Positions 1 through 5,942 of a stretch of DNA of 6,730 nucleotides are shown here, in pieces. Source of the DNA: Mycobacteriaceae bacterium. Lineage in GTDB: Bacteria > Actinomycetota > Actinomycetes > Mycobacteriales > Mycobacteriaceae. Position 1 is the stretch's first letter, and each line of letters opens with the position of its first letter. Made by a program: the position numbers and the translations under genes. The notes beneath the pieces were generated by a model, which searched no databases, was not told where the DNA came from, and saw nothing but the letters and a program-made list of their open reading frames with translations. The DNA lies in the NCBI GenBank assembly GCA_019242135.1, contig JAFAWC010000319.1:1-6730 (forward strand), read 5' to 3'.

Positions 1-558
1 CAATCGATCAAGGGAGTGCAACCCGGCTCGCAGACCGAGACGTTCGCCGCGCTGCGGCTCGAGATCGATAACTGGCGCTGGTCTGGGGTCCCATTTTTCT
101 TGCGGGCCGGCAAGTCTCTGCCCGTGCGCGCCACCGAGATTCGCACGATCTTCAAGCGCCCACCCAAGCTGGCGATTACCTCACAGACCCACGATCCCGA
201 CGAACTCGTGCTGCGCATCGATCCTGACCCGGGTGCCGATCTGGTGATTCAGGCCAAGGAATGCGGCGCTAATCGCACCCGCACGGTGGACCTGTCGCTG
301 ATCTTCGCCGAGGAACTCGGCGAGGCGCCCGAACCCTACGAGCGGCTGCTCAGCGACGCGATGCGAGGCGACTCGACCCAGTTCACCCGAGAGGACGGCG
401 TCGAGGAGACCTGGCGCATCGTGCAGCCGCTGCTTGACACACCGCCTCCGGTGCAGCCCTACCAGCCCGGATCGTGGGGTCCGCACGACGCGAACAAGCT
501 CCTCACCGGACATCCTGGCTGGCGCGAGCCCTGGCTGCACTCCGGCGGGAACTGCTAA
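1..558 (+). CDS. zwf: Glucose-6-phosphate dehydrogenase, C-terminal part (5' end outside window)
   Basis: This is the last 185 residues of a glucose-6-phosphate dehydrogenase, the NADP-dependent enzyme that oxidises glucose 6-phosphate to 6-phosphogluconolactone at the entry of the pentose phosphate pathway in the cytoplasm. The frame is open from base 1, so the gene starts upstream of the window. Family enzymes are about 460-515 residues, so roughly the N-terminal 60% is missing, including the Rossmann domain and the active-site His region. Family hallmarks visible are SQTETFAALRLEIDNWRW (fragment residues 10-27), the substrate-site segment PFFLRAGKSLP (31-41), IFKRPP (50-55), LRIDPDPG (71-78) and the end-region PGSWGP (156-161). 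The tail after that, with HPGWREPWL, differs from what I remember of the opcA-linked actinobacterial enzyme, so this may be a second paralogue; that is recollection, not a search. An in-frame GTG at 16 is an internal Val codon, not a start. Identity is very secure; which paralogue is not. Confidence 0.96.
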   Translation, partial: QSIKGVQPGSQTETFAALRLEIDNWRWSGVPFFLRAGKSLPVRATEIRTIFKRPPKLAITSQTHDPDELVLRIDPDPGADLVIQAKECGANRTRTVDLSLIFAEELGEAPEPYERLLSDAMRGDSTQFTREDGVEETWRIVQPLLDTPPPVQPYQPGSWGPHDANKLLTGHPGWREPWLHSGGNC

Positions 559-608
559 TCCACTGGTGCAGAAGGTATTTCGATAAAGACCGAGATGAAA
601 CGGTGCCG

Positions 609-632
609 AGGGTAGGCTTCGAGCCTGGCCCT
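609..632. terminator. Hairpin between two convergent genes, possible terminator
   Basis: An imperfect inverted repeat forms AGGG-T-AGGCT, loop TCG, AGCCT-GG-CCCT, with 9 pairs interrupted by one small internal loop. It lies about 50 nt after the zwf stop and about 150 nt beyond the stop of the oppositely oriented oxidoreductase gene. No T-tract follows on either strand, so it is not a textbook intrinsic terminator; tailless hairpins have been proposed as terminators in mycobacteria. The rest of the 559-783 spacer shows no gene with believable codon usage, no RNA gene and no repeats that I can see. Confidence 0.3.
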
Positions 633-783
633 GATGGTCCTGAGTCGGTTCCCGCAGTTCGGCGGCATCGATGACCCCCGCGTGCAATCAGCGAGTGTGG
701 CAGGGAGGCTGACGTGGTGTGTTGGACGGGAACGTCTTTCACGGCCACAGAATAGGCGTCGCCGCAGCCGGGCCACGAGGGTT

Positions 784-1803
784 TTAGTCCGTTCGGTGAG
801 CCGCAAGCTCGGCCTTTATCGGCTCCCAGAAGCCGTCGGTCATCGCGTAGGGCGCGTAGAAGCCGGTGCGGGTGAAGACGTCGCCGTACTTGGCCAGCAG
901 GCGCTCGGCCACCTGACCAGGCGGGGCGACGATGGCGATCTCGTGCAGCATGTCGTCGGTGATCAGCCGGCCCATTTCGTCCCACTCGCCGCGCTTGGAC
1001 ATCTGGTTGAGCTGCTCGGATAGCTCGCCCCAGCCGTGCAGGTCGAGCACCGGCCGGTAGGCGGGCGTCGAGGCGTAGAACGCGATCTGTTTGCGGGTCG
1101 CGGCGTCGGCCGTCCGGATCTGCTCCGCGCCGGTCCCGGTGACGATGAACGGCAAACCGCACACCTGAAAGCCACCGAGATCGTGTTTGCCTGCGGCTGC
1201 GCGCCCTTCGCGCAACGCCGGCAGCGTCACCTCCCGCAGATACCGCTCGGTGGTGAAGCCGTGCAGGAAGAAGCCGTCGGCCACCTCACCGGCCACCCGG
1301 GTCATCTGCGGCCCGACGCCGGCCAGGATTACCGGCGGATTGCCGAACGGATTCGGCCCCGGGTCGAAGAAGGGTGTCATCAGGGTGTGCCGGTAGAACT
1401 CACCGACGAAGTGCAGCTCTTCACCGGTGGCCCAGCTGTGCCAGATCGCCCGCATGGCGAGGATGAACTCCCGCATGCGCTCGGCCGGAGCTGACCACGG
1501 CATCGAAAACCTTTTGGTGATATGGGCTTTCACCTGTGATCCGACACCGAGCAGGAAGCGGCCGCGACTGTACATCGCTAAGTCGTTGGCCACCATGGCC
1601 ATCGACATCGGATTGCGGGCGAAGGTCACCGCGATCGCGGTCCCCAGCTCGATCCTCTCGGTCTTGCTCGCCGCGACCGCGAGCAGCGGGAAAGGATCGT
1701 GGCCGATCTCAGGAAGCCATGCGCAGTCGTAGCCGCGCGCCTCGGCTGACGCGGCCAAGTCCTCGTCGCCGGGCTGTCCCGAGAGTGTGAAGTCGACTTT
1801 CAT
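784..1803 (-). CDS. F420-dependent LLM-class oxidoreductase
   Basis: A 339-residue luciferase-like monooxygenase-fold (TIM-barrel) protein. In mycobacteria such proteins generally use the deazaflavin F420 as hydride carrier in the cytoplasm. Supporting motifs are the N-terminal strand MKVDFTL, YDCAWLPE (25-32) where the family has its first barrel strands, the GRFLLGVGSQV segment (81-91) and ILAGVGPQMTRVAGEVADGF (159-178), both typical of the F420-binding LLM branch, and a C-terminal VAPPGQVAERL (292-302) seen in this group. Length is normal and the protein looks complete. It most resembles the subfamily I know as TIGR03617-like (MSMEG_2256-type); the substrate is unknown and cannot be told from sequence. 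The ATG at 1803 is preceded by a strong ribosome binding site (GGAGGGG, a few bases upstream), which supports the start. It is transcribed alone: zwf converges on it and the small acidic gene diverges from it. FMN as cofactor is a less likely alternative. Confidence 0.9.
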   Translation of the reverse strand: MKVDFTLSGQPGDEDLAASAEARGYDCAWLPEIGHDPFPLLAVAASKTERIELGTAIAVTFARNPMSMAMVANDLAMYSRGRFLLGVGSQVKAHITKRFSMPWSAPAERMREFILAMRAIWHSWATGEELHFVGEFYRHTLMTPFFDPGPNPFGNPPVILAGVGPQMTRVAGEVADGFFLHGFTTERYLREVTLPALREGRAAAGKHDLGGFQVCGLPFIVTGTGAEQIRTADAATRKQIAFYASTPAYRPVLDLHGWGELSEQLNQMSKRGEWDEMGRLITDDMLHEIAIVAPPGQVAERLLAKYGDVFTRTGFYAPYAMTDGFWEPIKAELAAHRTD

Positions 1804-1821
1804 GGCCCCTCCGCTCGTCGC

Positions 1822-1847
1822 GGTTCAACCATAGGCGGCGCGGGTAA
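1822..1847 (+). promoter_or_regulatory. SigF-type promoter (GGTTC - 15 nt - GGGTAA)
   Basis: The plus strand carries GGTTC at 1822-1826 and GGGTAA at 1842-1847 with a 15-nt spacer. The published mycobacterial SigF consensus is GGTTT, then 15-17 nt, then GGGTAT/C, so only the last base of each element differs. SigF is the stationary-phase and general-stress sigma factor of mycobacteria. Transcription would start near 1854, giving a leader of about 60 nt before the small acidic gene at 1918. The position, orientation and spacing fit a real promoter; activity has not been shown. Confidence 0.6.
1828..1833 (-). promoter_or_regulatory. Possible -10 box for the LLM oxidoreductase gene
   Basis: On the minus strand the sequence TATGGT fits the mycobacterial housekeeping -10 pattern TANNNT. 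It would place the transcript start about 18 nt before the ATG at 1803, with the GGAGGGG ribosome binding site in the short leader. No clear -35 hexamer is visible at 16-18 nt, which is common for mycobacterial SigA promoters but leaves this weak. It sits inside the spacer of the opposite-strand SigF-like promoter. Confidence 0.25.
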
Positions 1848-1917
1848 TCGGACGGCACGTGAACACCCGCCAACGCACTAGCCATGACCACCCCGACCCA
1901 CGACCGATGAGAGTGAG

Positions 1918-2082
1918 ATGACTGAATCCGTGCAGCCCAACCGGGACCAGGAGTTGGAGCAGATCGTCGACGAGATCGACGAGAACGTGATGGGCGAGCG
2001 CGAGGCGCAGGGGGTGCCCGGCAAGCCCAGCGAGCGCGACCAGCAGCCGAAGCAGGGCTCGTCCGACGAGCCGACCGCATAA
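1918..2082 (+). CDS. Small acidic, probably disordered protein of unknown function (54 residues)
   Basis: A complete 54-residue reading frame from ATG 1918 to TAA 2080-2082. The protein is very hydrophilic and acidic, rich in Glu, Asp and Gln. An amphipathic stretch, DQELEQIVDEIDENVMGERE (residues 10-29), is the only likely helix; after it comes a Pro/Gly/Gln/Ser tail (GVPGKPSERDQQPKQ, residues 32-46) that looks disordered. There is no signal peptide, membrane segment or cysteine. Codon third positions are strongly G/C, unlike a random frame, and a GAGAG purine run lies just upstream as a weak ribosome binding site. It lies downstream of the SigF-type promoter and 38 nt ahead of the secreted-protein gene, so a stress-induced two-gene transcript is plausible. 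I do not recognise a family and assign no function. Confidence 0.72.
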   Translation: MTESVQPNRDQELEQIVDEIDENVMGEREAQGVPGKPSERDQQPKQGSSDEPTA

Positions 2083-2120
2083 CAGCTCGTGCGAGGGCGA
2101 TGACAGAAAGGATGCACAAG

Positions 2121-2573
2121 ATGACGATCCCGAAGCCGCGGACGCAGCGGGCCTGGCTGGCGCTGGGTGTCGCGGCCACCGCACCCGCCGTCTTGTTCGT
2201 CGGCGCCGGCACCGCCCGGGCAGACACCGCCAGCGTCCAGTTCCAACCGGTGACCGATAGCAACAACACTCCAGGTCTGCAAGTCACCGTGAATGACACC
2301 AGCGGTAACGGCAATCCCGGTACATTCGGCGCGTGCGTCTTCAACGCCAACCCGGTGATGGGCACGATGAACTTCATCCAGGGCTTCAACCAAGGTTTCA
2401 CCGCTCCGCTGGCGCCGCTCAACCAGGGATTCCAGCTGGACCAGGGGGGTCAGCAGCAGCTGAACTTCACGCCCCAGGTTCCGATGGGCACGATCTGGAA
2501 CGTCAACATCACCTGCACCGACCCCGTCCAGAACCAGACCGGAACCATTTACAACGAACCGATGCCCTTCTAG
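2121..2573 (+). CDS. Small secreted protein of unknown function
   Basis: A 150-residue protein with a clear Sec-type signal peptide: basic start MTIPKPRTQR, hydrophobic core LALGVAATAPAVLFVGAG (residues 13-30) and a TARA|D cleavage site after residue 34. The mature part of about 116 residues is rich in Asn, Gln, Thr and Gly, with many alternating polar/hydrophobic stretches suggesting a beta-rich fold. It has exactly two cysteines (C72 in GACVF, C132 in ITCTD), which could form one disulfide outside the cell. I chose ATG 2121 because AGAAAGG (2105-2111) lies 9 nt upstream. In-frame ATGs at 2100 and 2112 would add 7 or 3 residues and fit the ribosome binding site less well. It probably shares the transcript of the small acidic gene 38 nt upstream. 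Its TAG stop overlaps the stop of the converging glycosyltransferase gene. The gene looks mycobacterial in style, but I do not recognise the family; exported or cell-wall-associated is as far as the sequence goes. Confidence 0.85.
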   Translation: MTIPKPRTQRAWLALGVAATAPAVLFVGAGTARADTASVQFQPVTDSNNTPGLQVTVNDTSGNGNPGTFGACVFNANPVMGTMNFIQGFNQGFTAPLAPLNQGFQLDQGGQQQLNFTPQVPMGTIWNVNITCTDPVQNQTGTIYNEPMPF

Positions 2574-4573
2574 GCGAGCGGGTTAGAGCGTGGTGCCGTC
2601 AGGTCGTAGTAGGTGACCCCGTCGACAGTGCTGGCGGTGAAGTGCTGCTGGACCCAGGCCGCGATCTGATCGCCCGGTGTCTCCGGCCGTGTCCGTTGAT
2701 GCGCGGCGTTTGCACTGGGCGGCATTCCGGGTCCGCGGCTCTCGATGTAGTAGTGGATCTGGCCGTCGGCGACGTCTTGCTGGAAGCTCGTCAACGTCGG
2801 TGACGGATCGCCGCCCATGAAGCCGCCGATCGGCATCACGGCGTCTCCCGTGGCGAGCTGGTACCCCCCGGCCTGGTTGGCGCCATTGGTCGCCGCCACC
2901 CAGGTGAAATGATTCGCGTTCTGCGAGAGCAGCTGCACGAGTTGAGCGCTCGGCGGCTGCCCCATCCCTGGCCCCGGACCGCCGCGCCGGGCGGCGCGAG
3001 CGGCGTCGGCCGGCGGCATGCCGGGCGGGCGGCTGCCTGCGACTGTGGGGCCGGCGAGAACGATGCCGCCGTTGTGCGGGGTGCTCACGGTCTGCAGTGA
3101 GTAGGCGATTGGTCCCGCCACGGCCGCCGCCGCCGCGAGCGCGGCGCCCCACGTTTCGAACCCACTCCGCGGCAGCCGTCCTCGTCCGTAGGCCATCGCT
3201 AGCCCGACTGCGGCAGTGATGCCGCCGGTCAGCACGATCCATCGCAGCGGCGCAACGAACGTGGGCGTTCGGCCCAGCAGGACCCATGACCACGCTGCGG
3301 TCAGCGCCACGGTGCCCGCCAGCGTCAGCCTGGCGACGGGGTGCTGACGCCGCGCCCACAGCTGCGTGGCCCCGATCCCGACCAATGCGGCGATCGCGGG
3401 CGACAGCGCCACGGTGTAGTAGTCGTGGAATATCCCGGACATGAAGCTGAAGACGGCAGCGGTGCCGATCAGCCATCCACCCCACACCAGGTACTGCGCC
3501 CGGCGCTGATCGGTGCGGGATGCTCGGCCGCACAGCACGATTCCGGCCAGCAGGAAGATGAGCGCCGCTGGCAGTAACCAGGAGATCTGCCCACCGGTGA
3601 CGGTGCTGAACATGCGTGTCAGCCCAGCTTCCGAGCCACCGAACGGGCCGTGGCCCGGACCACCGGGAAAACCGGGGCCGCCGGGTCCCGGTGGCGGGGC
3701 GCCCGGTGAGCCGCCGTGGTGCCCGCCGAGCAGGCGCGACATCCCGTTGTAGGCGAATGTCAGGTTCAAGAAGCTGTTGTCGGTCGAGCCGCCGATGTAG
3801 GGCCGGTCCGCCGCCGGGATTAGCGAAACGAGCGCGACCCACCAGCCGGCGGCTCCGATCAAGGCGATCAGACCGGCGCCCAGCTGACCGATTCTGCGCC
3901 ACGGCCCGACCGGACCGGCGATGAGATAGGTCAGCGCGAGACCCGGCACCACCAGCATCACCTGCAGTTGCTTGGTGAGAAACCCGACTCCGATGAGCGC
4001 GCCGCACAGCACGAGCCAGCGCGTCCGGCCGTCGTCGACGGCGCGCATGAGCGCCCAGACGGCGGCGACCATGAGGAATGCCAGCAGCGCGTCGGGGTTG
4101 TCGTAGCGGAACATCAGCGCCGCCACCGGCGTGATCGCCAGTACTCCGCCGGCGATCAGGCCGGCAGCCGGGCCGAAGTGCCGCTTGACGATCACGTACA
4201 GCAGCGCCACGGTCGCCACGCCGATCAGGACCTCGGGCAGCAGCAGCGACCATGTGTTGACGCCGAAGATGCGGGCACTGATCTCCATCGGCCACAGTGA
4301 CGCCGGTGGCTTGTCGACGGTGATCGAGTTGCCGGCGTCGGATGAGCCGAACAGCAACGCTTTCCAGCTCTTGCTGCCGGCCTGGACGGCGGCGGCGTAG
4401 AACGTGTTGGCCCATCCCATCCGCCCCAGTCCCATCGACCACAACAGGGCGGCGGCGGCGAGCAGGGCTCCGAGCGCGGGCCGCGCCCAGCGGGGATCGC
4501 CTGTCGTGGCGCCCTCACCGGGCGCAGGACTGGTGAGCGGGGCGTCGATGTCGGTCACTGCGGGGGCAGTCAC
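2570..4573 (-). CDS. GT39/PMT-type membrane glycosyltransferase (YkcA/YkcB-like)
   Basis: A 667-residue polytopic membrane protein of glycosyltransferase family 39 (PMT/ArnT fold), which takes a sugar from a polyprenyl-phosphate donor and attaches it to an acceptor outside the membrane. Residues 31-50 form the first membrane segment. The first outer loop carries ANTFYAAAVQAGSKSWKALL (55-74) and VDKPPASLWP (86-95), hallmarks of the YkcA/YkcB branch. About ten further hydrophobic segments follow to near residue 495. A Gly/Pro-rich low-complexity loop occupies 283-317. After the last membrane segment an outer domain (about 540-660, with YQLATGDAVMPIGGFMGGDP at 571-590) matches the C-terminal domain of this branch. 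The start is GTG at 4573, with GAGGAG 5 nt upstream. The gene lies 37 nt behind the GT2-GtrA gene, the expected partner that supplies its lipid-linked sugar. Sugar and acceptor are unknown; it is distinct from the classical protein O-mannosyltransferase Pmt. Confidence 0.9.
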   Translation of the reverse strand: MTAPAVTDIDAPLTSPAPGEGATTGDPRWARPALGALLAAAALLWSMGLGRMGWANTFYAAAVQAGSKSWKALLFGSSDAGNSITVDKPPASLWPMEISARIFGVNTWSLLLPEVLIGVATVALLYVIVKRHFGPAAGLIAGGVLAITPVAALMFRYDNPDALLAFLMVAAVWALMRAVDDGRTRWLVLCGALIGVGFLTKQLQVMLVVPGLALTYLIAGPVGPWRRIGQLGAGLIALIGAAGWWVALVSLIPAADRPYIGGSTDNSFLNLTFAYNGMSRLLGGHHGGSPGAPPPGPGGPGFPGGPGHGPFGGSEAGLTRMFSTVTGGQISWLLPAALIFLLAGIVLCGRASRTDQRRAQYLVWGGWLIGTAAVFSFMSGIFHDYYTVALSPAIAALVGIGATQLWARRQHPVARLTLAGTVALTAAWSWVLLGRTPTFVAPLRWIVLTGGITAAVGLAMAYGRGRLPRSGFETWGAALAAAAAVAGPIAYSLQTVSTPHNGGIVLAGPTVAGSRPPGMPPADAARAARRGGPGPGMGQPPSAQLVQLLSQNANHFTWVAATNGANQAGGYQLATGDAVMPIGGFMGGDPSPTLTSFQQDVADGQIHYYIESRGPGMPPSANAAHQRTRPETPGDQIAAWVQQHFTASTVDGVTYYDLTAPRSNPLA
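3623..3727 (-). repeat. Low-complexity Gly/Pro-rich tract inside the GT39 gene
   Basis: This stretch encodes residues 283-317, made almost only of Gly, Pro, His and a few Phe (GGHHGGSPGAPPPGPGG, then GFPGGPGHGPFGG). It falls between membrane segments, so it is a flexible loop. Similar variable Gly-rich loops occur at this place in other actinobacterial members of the branch. A second, less regular Gly/Pro/Arg tract is at residues 514-541. Confidence 0.7.
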
Positions 4574-4610
4574 GTGCGCTCCTCGATTCGTCGGTGGCCG
4601 GCGGCGGCAG

Positions 4611-5885
4611 TCAGCGGCTTCGCTTCGGATGAAACACCCAGCCGCGCAGCAGGACGAACCGCACCGCGGTCGCAGTCAGATTGGCCATGACCAGCACCAC
4701 CAGTTCAACGGACTGGGACGGGCTGCCGAAGGCGTGCAGGGCGGCCAGCGCGCCGCTGGTGATGGCCAGCGCAATGCCGAACACCACCAGGCCCTCGACG
4801 TGGTGGCGGCCGGCGCGGCGGGCACCCTGGACGCCGAAGGTGAACCGGCGGTTGGCCGCAGTGTTGGCCACTGCGGTGACCAGCAGCGCGATCAGGTTGG
4901 CCACCTGCGAACCCGTCACTGAGTGCAACATACTGAACAGCACGAGGTAGGCGACGGTGCTGGCGGCGCCGATCGCGCCGAAGCGCACAACTTGACGCAG
5001 CAACGACTTGGGGGCACCGGCGCGTGCCGAGCCGAGTTGGGCGGCGATCTCGGCGACCGGGATGGTGCCGGAGGCGAGGCCCTTCATCAGCCGCGCCACC
5101 CCTTTGAGGTCGGCGGTGGCGGTTGCCACGATGTCGACGCGGCTGTCCGGGTCGTCGACCCAGTCCACCGGGACCTCGTGAATGCGCAAACCCGATCGCT
5201 CGGCCAGCACCAGCAGTTCGGTGTCGAAGAACCATCCCGTGTCCACCACGTGGGGCAGCAGTTCCGCGGCGACATCGGCGCGGATCGCCTTGAAACCGCA
5301 CTGGGCGTCGGAGAACTTCGCCGCGAGCGTGGATTTGAGGATCAGGTTGTAGCAGCGGGAGATGACCTCGCGTTTGGCGCCGCGCACAACCCGCGACTCT
5401 CGCCGCAGCCGGCTGCCGATGGCCAGATCGGAATGCCCGGAGATCAGTGGCGCAGTCAACGGGGCCAGCGCGGCCAGGTCGGTGGACAGGTCGACATCCA
5501 TGTACGCCAGCACCGGGGCGTCCGAGGTCGCCCAGACGAAGTGCAGTGCACGACCGCGGCCCTTCTGTTCCAACCGGACGACCCGCACGCCGTCGAGTTC
5601 CCCTGCCAGCTCGGCGGCGATTCGGGGGGTCGCGTCGACGCTCGCGTTGTCGGCGATCGTGATCCGTGTGGCGAACGGCAAATTCTCGCGCAGGTAGCGA
5701 TGCAGCCGGCGCACCGACGGGCCCAGCGCCGCCTCCTCGTTGTAGACAGGCACGACGACGTCGAGCACGGGCACCCCGGCGTCGCGGGCAAGCGCGATCG
5801 CATTGCGTCGCGTACCGAAGACCGGTCTGGCCGTAGCCTCGAGGTCAGCGACAGTGGTCGGAAGGTCGATCGCGATGTCGGTCAT
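4611..5885 (-). CDS. Bifunctional GT2 glycosyltransferase / GtrA membrane protein
   Basis: A 424-residue fusion. The N-terminal part (about 38-270) is a cytoplasmic GT2 enzyme of the dolichyl/polyprenyl-phosphate sugar synthase type: VVVPVYNEE (43-51), ADNASVDAT (78-86), the metal-binding MDVDLSTD (129-136), IGSRL (156-160), DAQCGFKA (193-200) and WFFDTELL (218-225). The C-terminal part (about 296-424) is a GtrA domain with four membrane segments and the signature NRRFTF (345-350). GtrA proteins are linked to moving lipid-linked sugars to the outer face. The likely reaction is transfer of a nucleotide-activated hexose to polyprenyl phosphate, followed by translocation; which sugar is not readable. 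The start ATG at 5885 has GAGG about 8 nt upstream inside a hairpin. It is followed after 37 nt by the GT39 gene, which would use the product, and preceded after 44 nt by the Ser/Thr/Pro-repeat protein gene. Length and motifs are complete. Confidence 0.93.
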   Translation of the reverse strand: MTDIAIDLPTTVADLEATARPVFGTRRNAIALARDAGVPVLDVVVPVYNEEAALGPSVRRLHRYLRENLPFATRITIADNASVDATPRIAAELAGELDGVRVVRLEQKGRGRALHFVWATSDAPVLAYMDVDLSTDLAALAPLTAPLISGHSDLAIGSRLRRESRVVRGAKREVISRCYNLILKSTLAAKFSDAQCGFKAIRADVAAELLPHVVDTGWFFDTELLVLAERSGLRIHEVPVDWVDDPDSRVDIVATATADLKGVARLMKGLASGTIPVAEIAAQLGSARAGAPKSLLRQVVRFGAIGAASTVAYLVLFSMLHSVTGSQVANLIALLVTAVANTAANRRFTFGVQGARRAGRHHVEGLVVFGIALAITSGALAALHAFGSPSQSVELVVLVMANLTATAVRFVLLRGWVFHPKRSR

Positions 5886-5890
5886 GATCC

Positions 5891-5907
5891 CATCCTCGGA
5901 CAGGATG
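5891..5907 (-). promoter_or_regulatory. Hairpin covering the ribosome binding site of the GT2-GtrA gene
   Basis: A perfect 6-bp inverted repeat (CATCCT, loop GTCCG, AGGATG in the transcript sense) lies 5 nt before the ATG at 5885. It can be extended by CC/GG with a two-base bulge. The 3' arm contains most of the only purine-rich Shine-Dalgarno candidate, GAGGATG, so the folded form would hide it. This could tune translation or could simply be an operator-like dyad; no ligand-binding architecture is visible. Confidence 0.35.
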
Positions 5908-5927
5908 TTGGGTGCTGAGTGGGTCTA

Positions 5928-5942
5928 AGCTATGTGCTAGCT
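5928..5942. promoter_or_regulatory. Short inverted repeat AGCTA-N5-TAGCT
   Basis: A perfect 5-bp dyad with a 5-nt spacer overlaps the stop codon of the repeat-protein frame. On the minus strand it contains TAGCTT, a possible TANNNT -10 box about 40 nt before the GT2-GtrA start. No convincing -35 box accompanies it. It may be an operator/promoter element giving the two glycosyltransferase genes their own start, or chance. Confidence 0.22.

Noticed and set aside
609..632. tRNA-like T-arm (GCTTCGAGCC) in the spacer
   Set aside because: The arms do not pair as a 5-bp T-stem around a 7-base loop, and no acceptor, D or anticodon arms are found nearby.
555..806. 83-residue minus-strand frame covering the zwf-oxidoreductase spacer
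   Set aside because: It overlaps the end of the oxidoreductase gene, is Arg-rich and has no recognisable domain. A decayed gene remnant cannot be excluded.
2583..4442. 619-residue open frame on the minus strand inside the GT39 gene
   Set aside because: It is rich in Arg, Gly and Ala with no domain, typical of a shifted frame in high-GC DNA; the overlapping GT39 frame has clear motifs and membrane segments.
4923..5918. 331-residue open frame on the plus strand, antisense to the GT2-GtrA gene
   Set aside because: It is the mirror of a well-supported gene, with composition of a high-GC antisense frame (Gly, Arg, Asp, Gln, His) and no recognisable domain.
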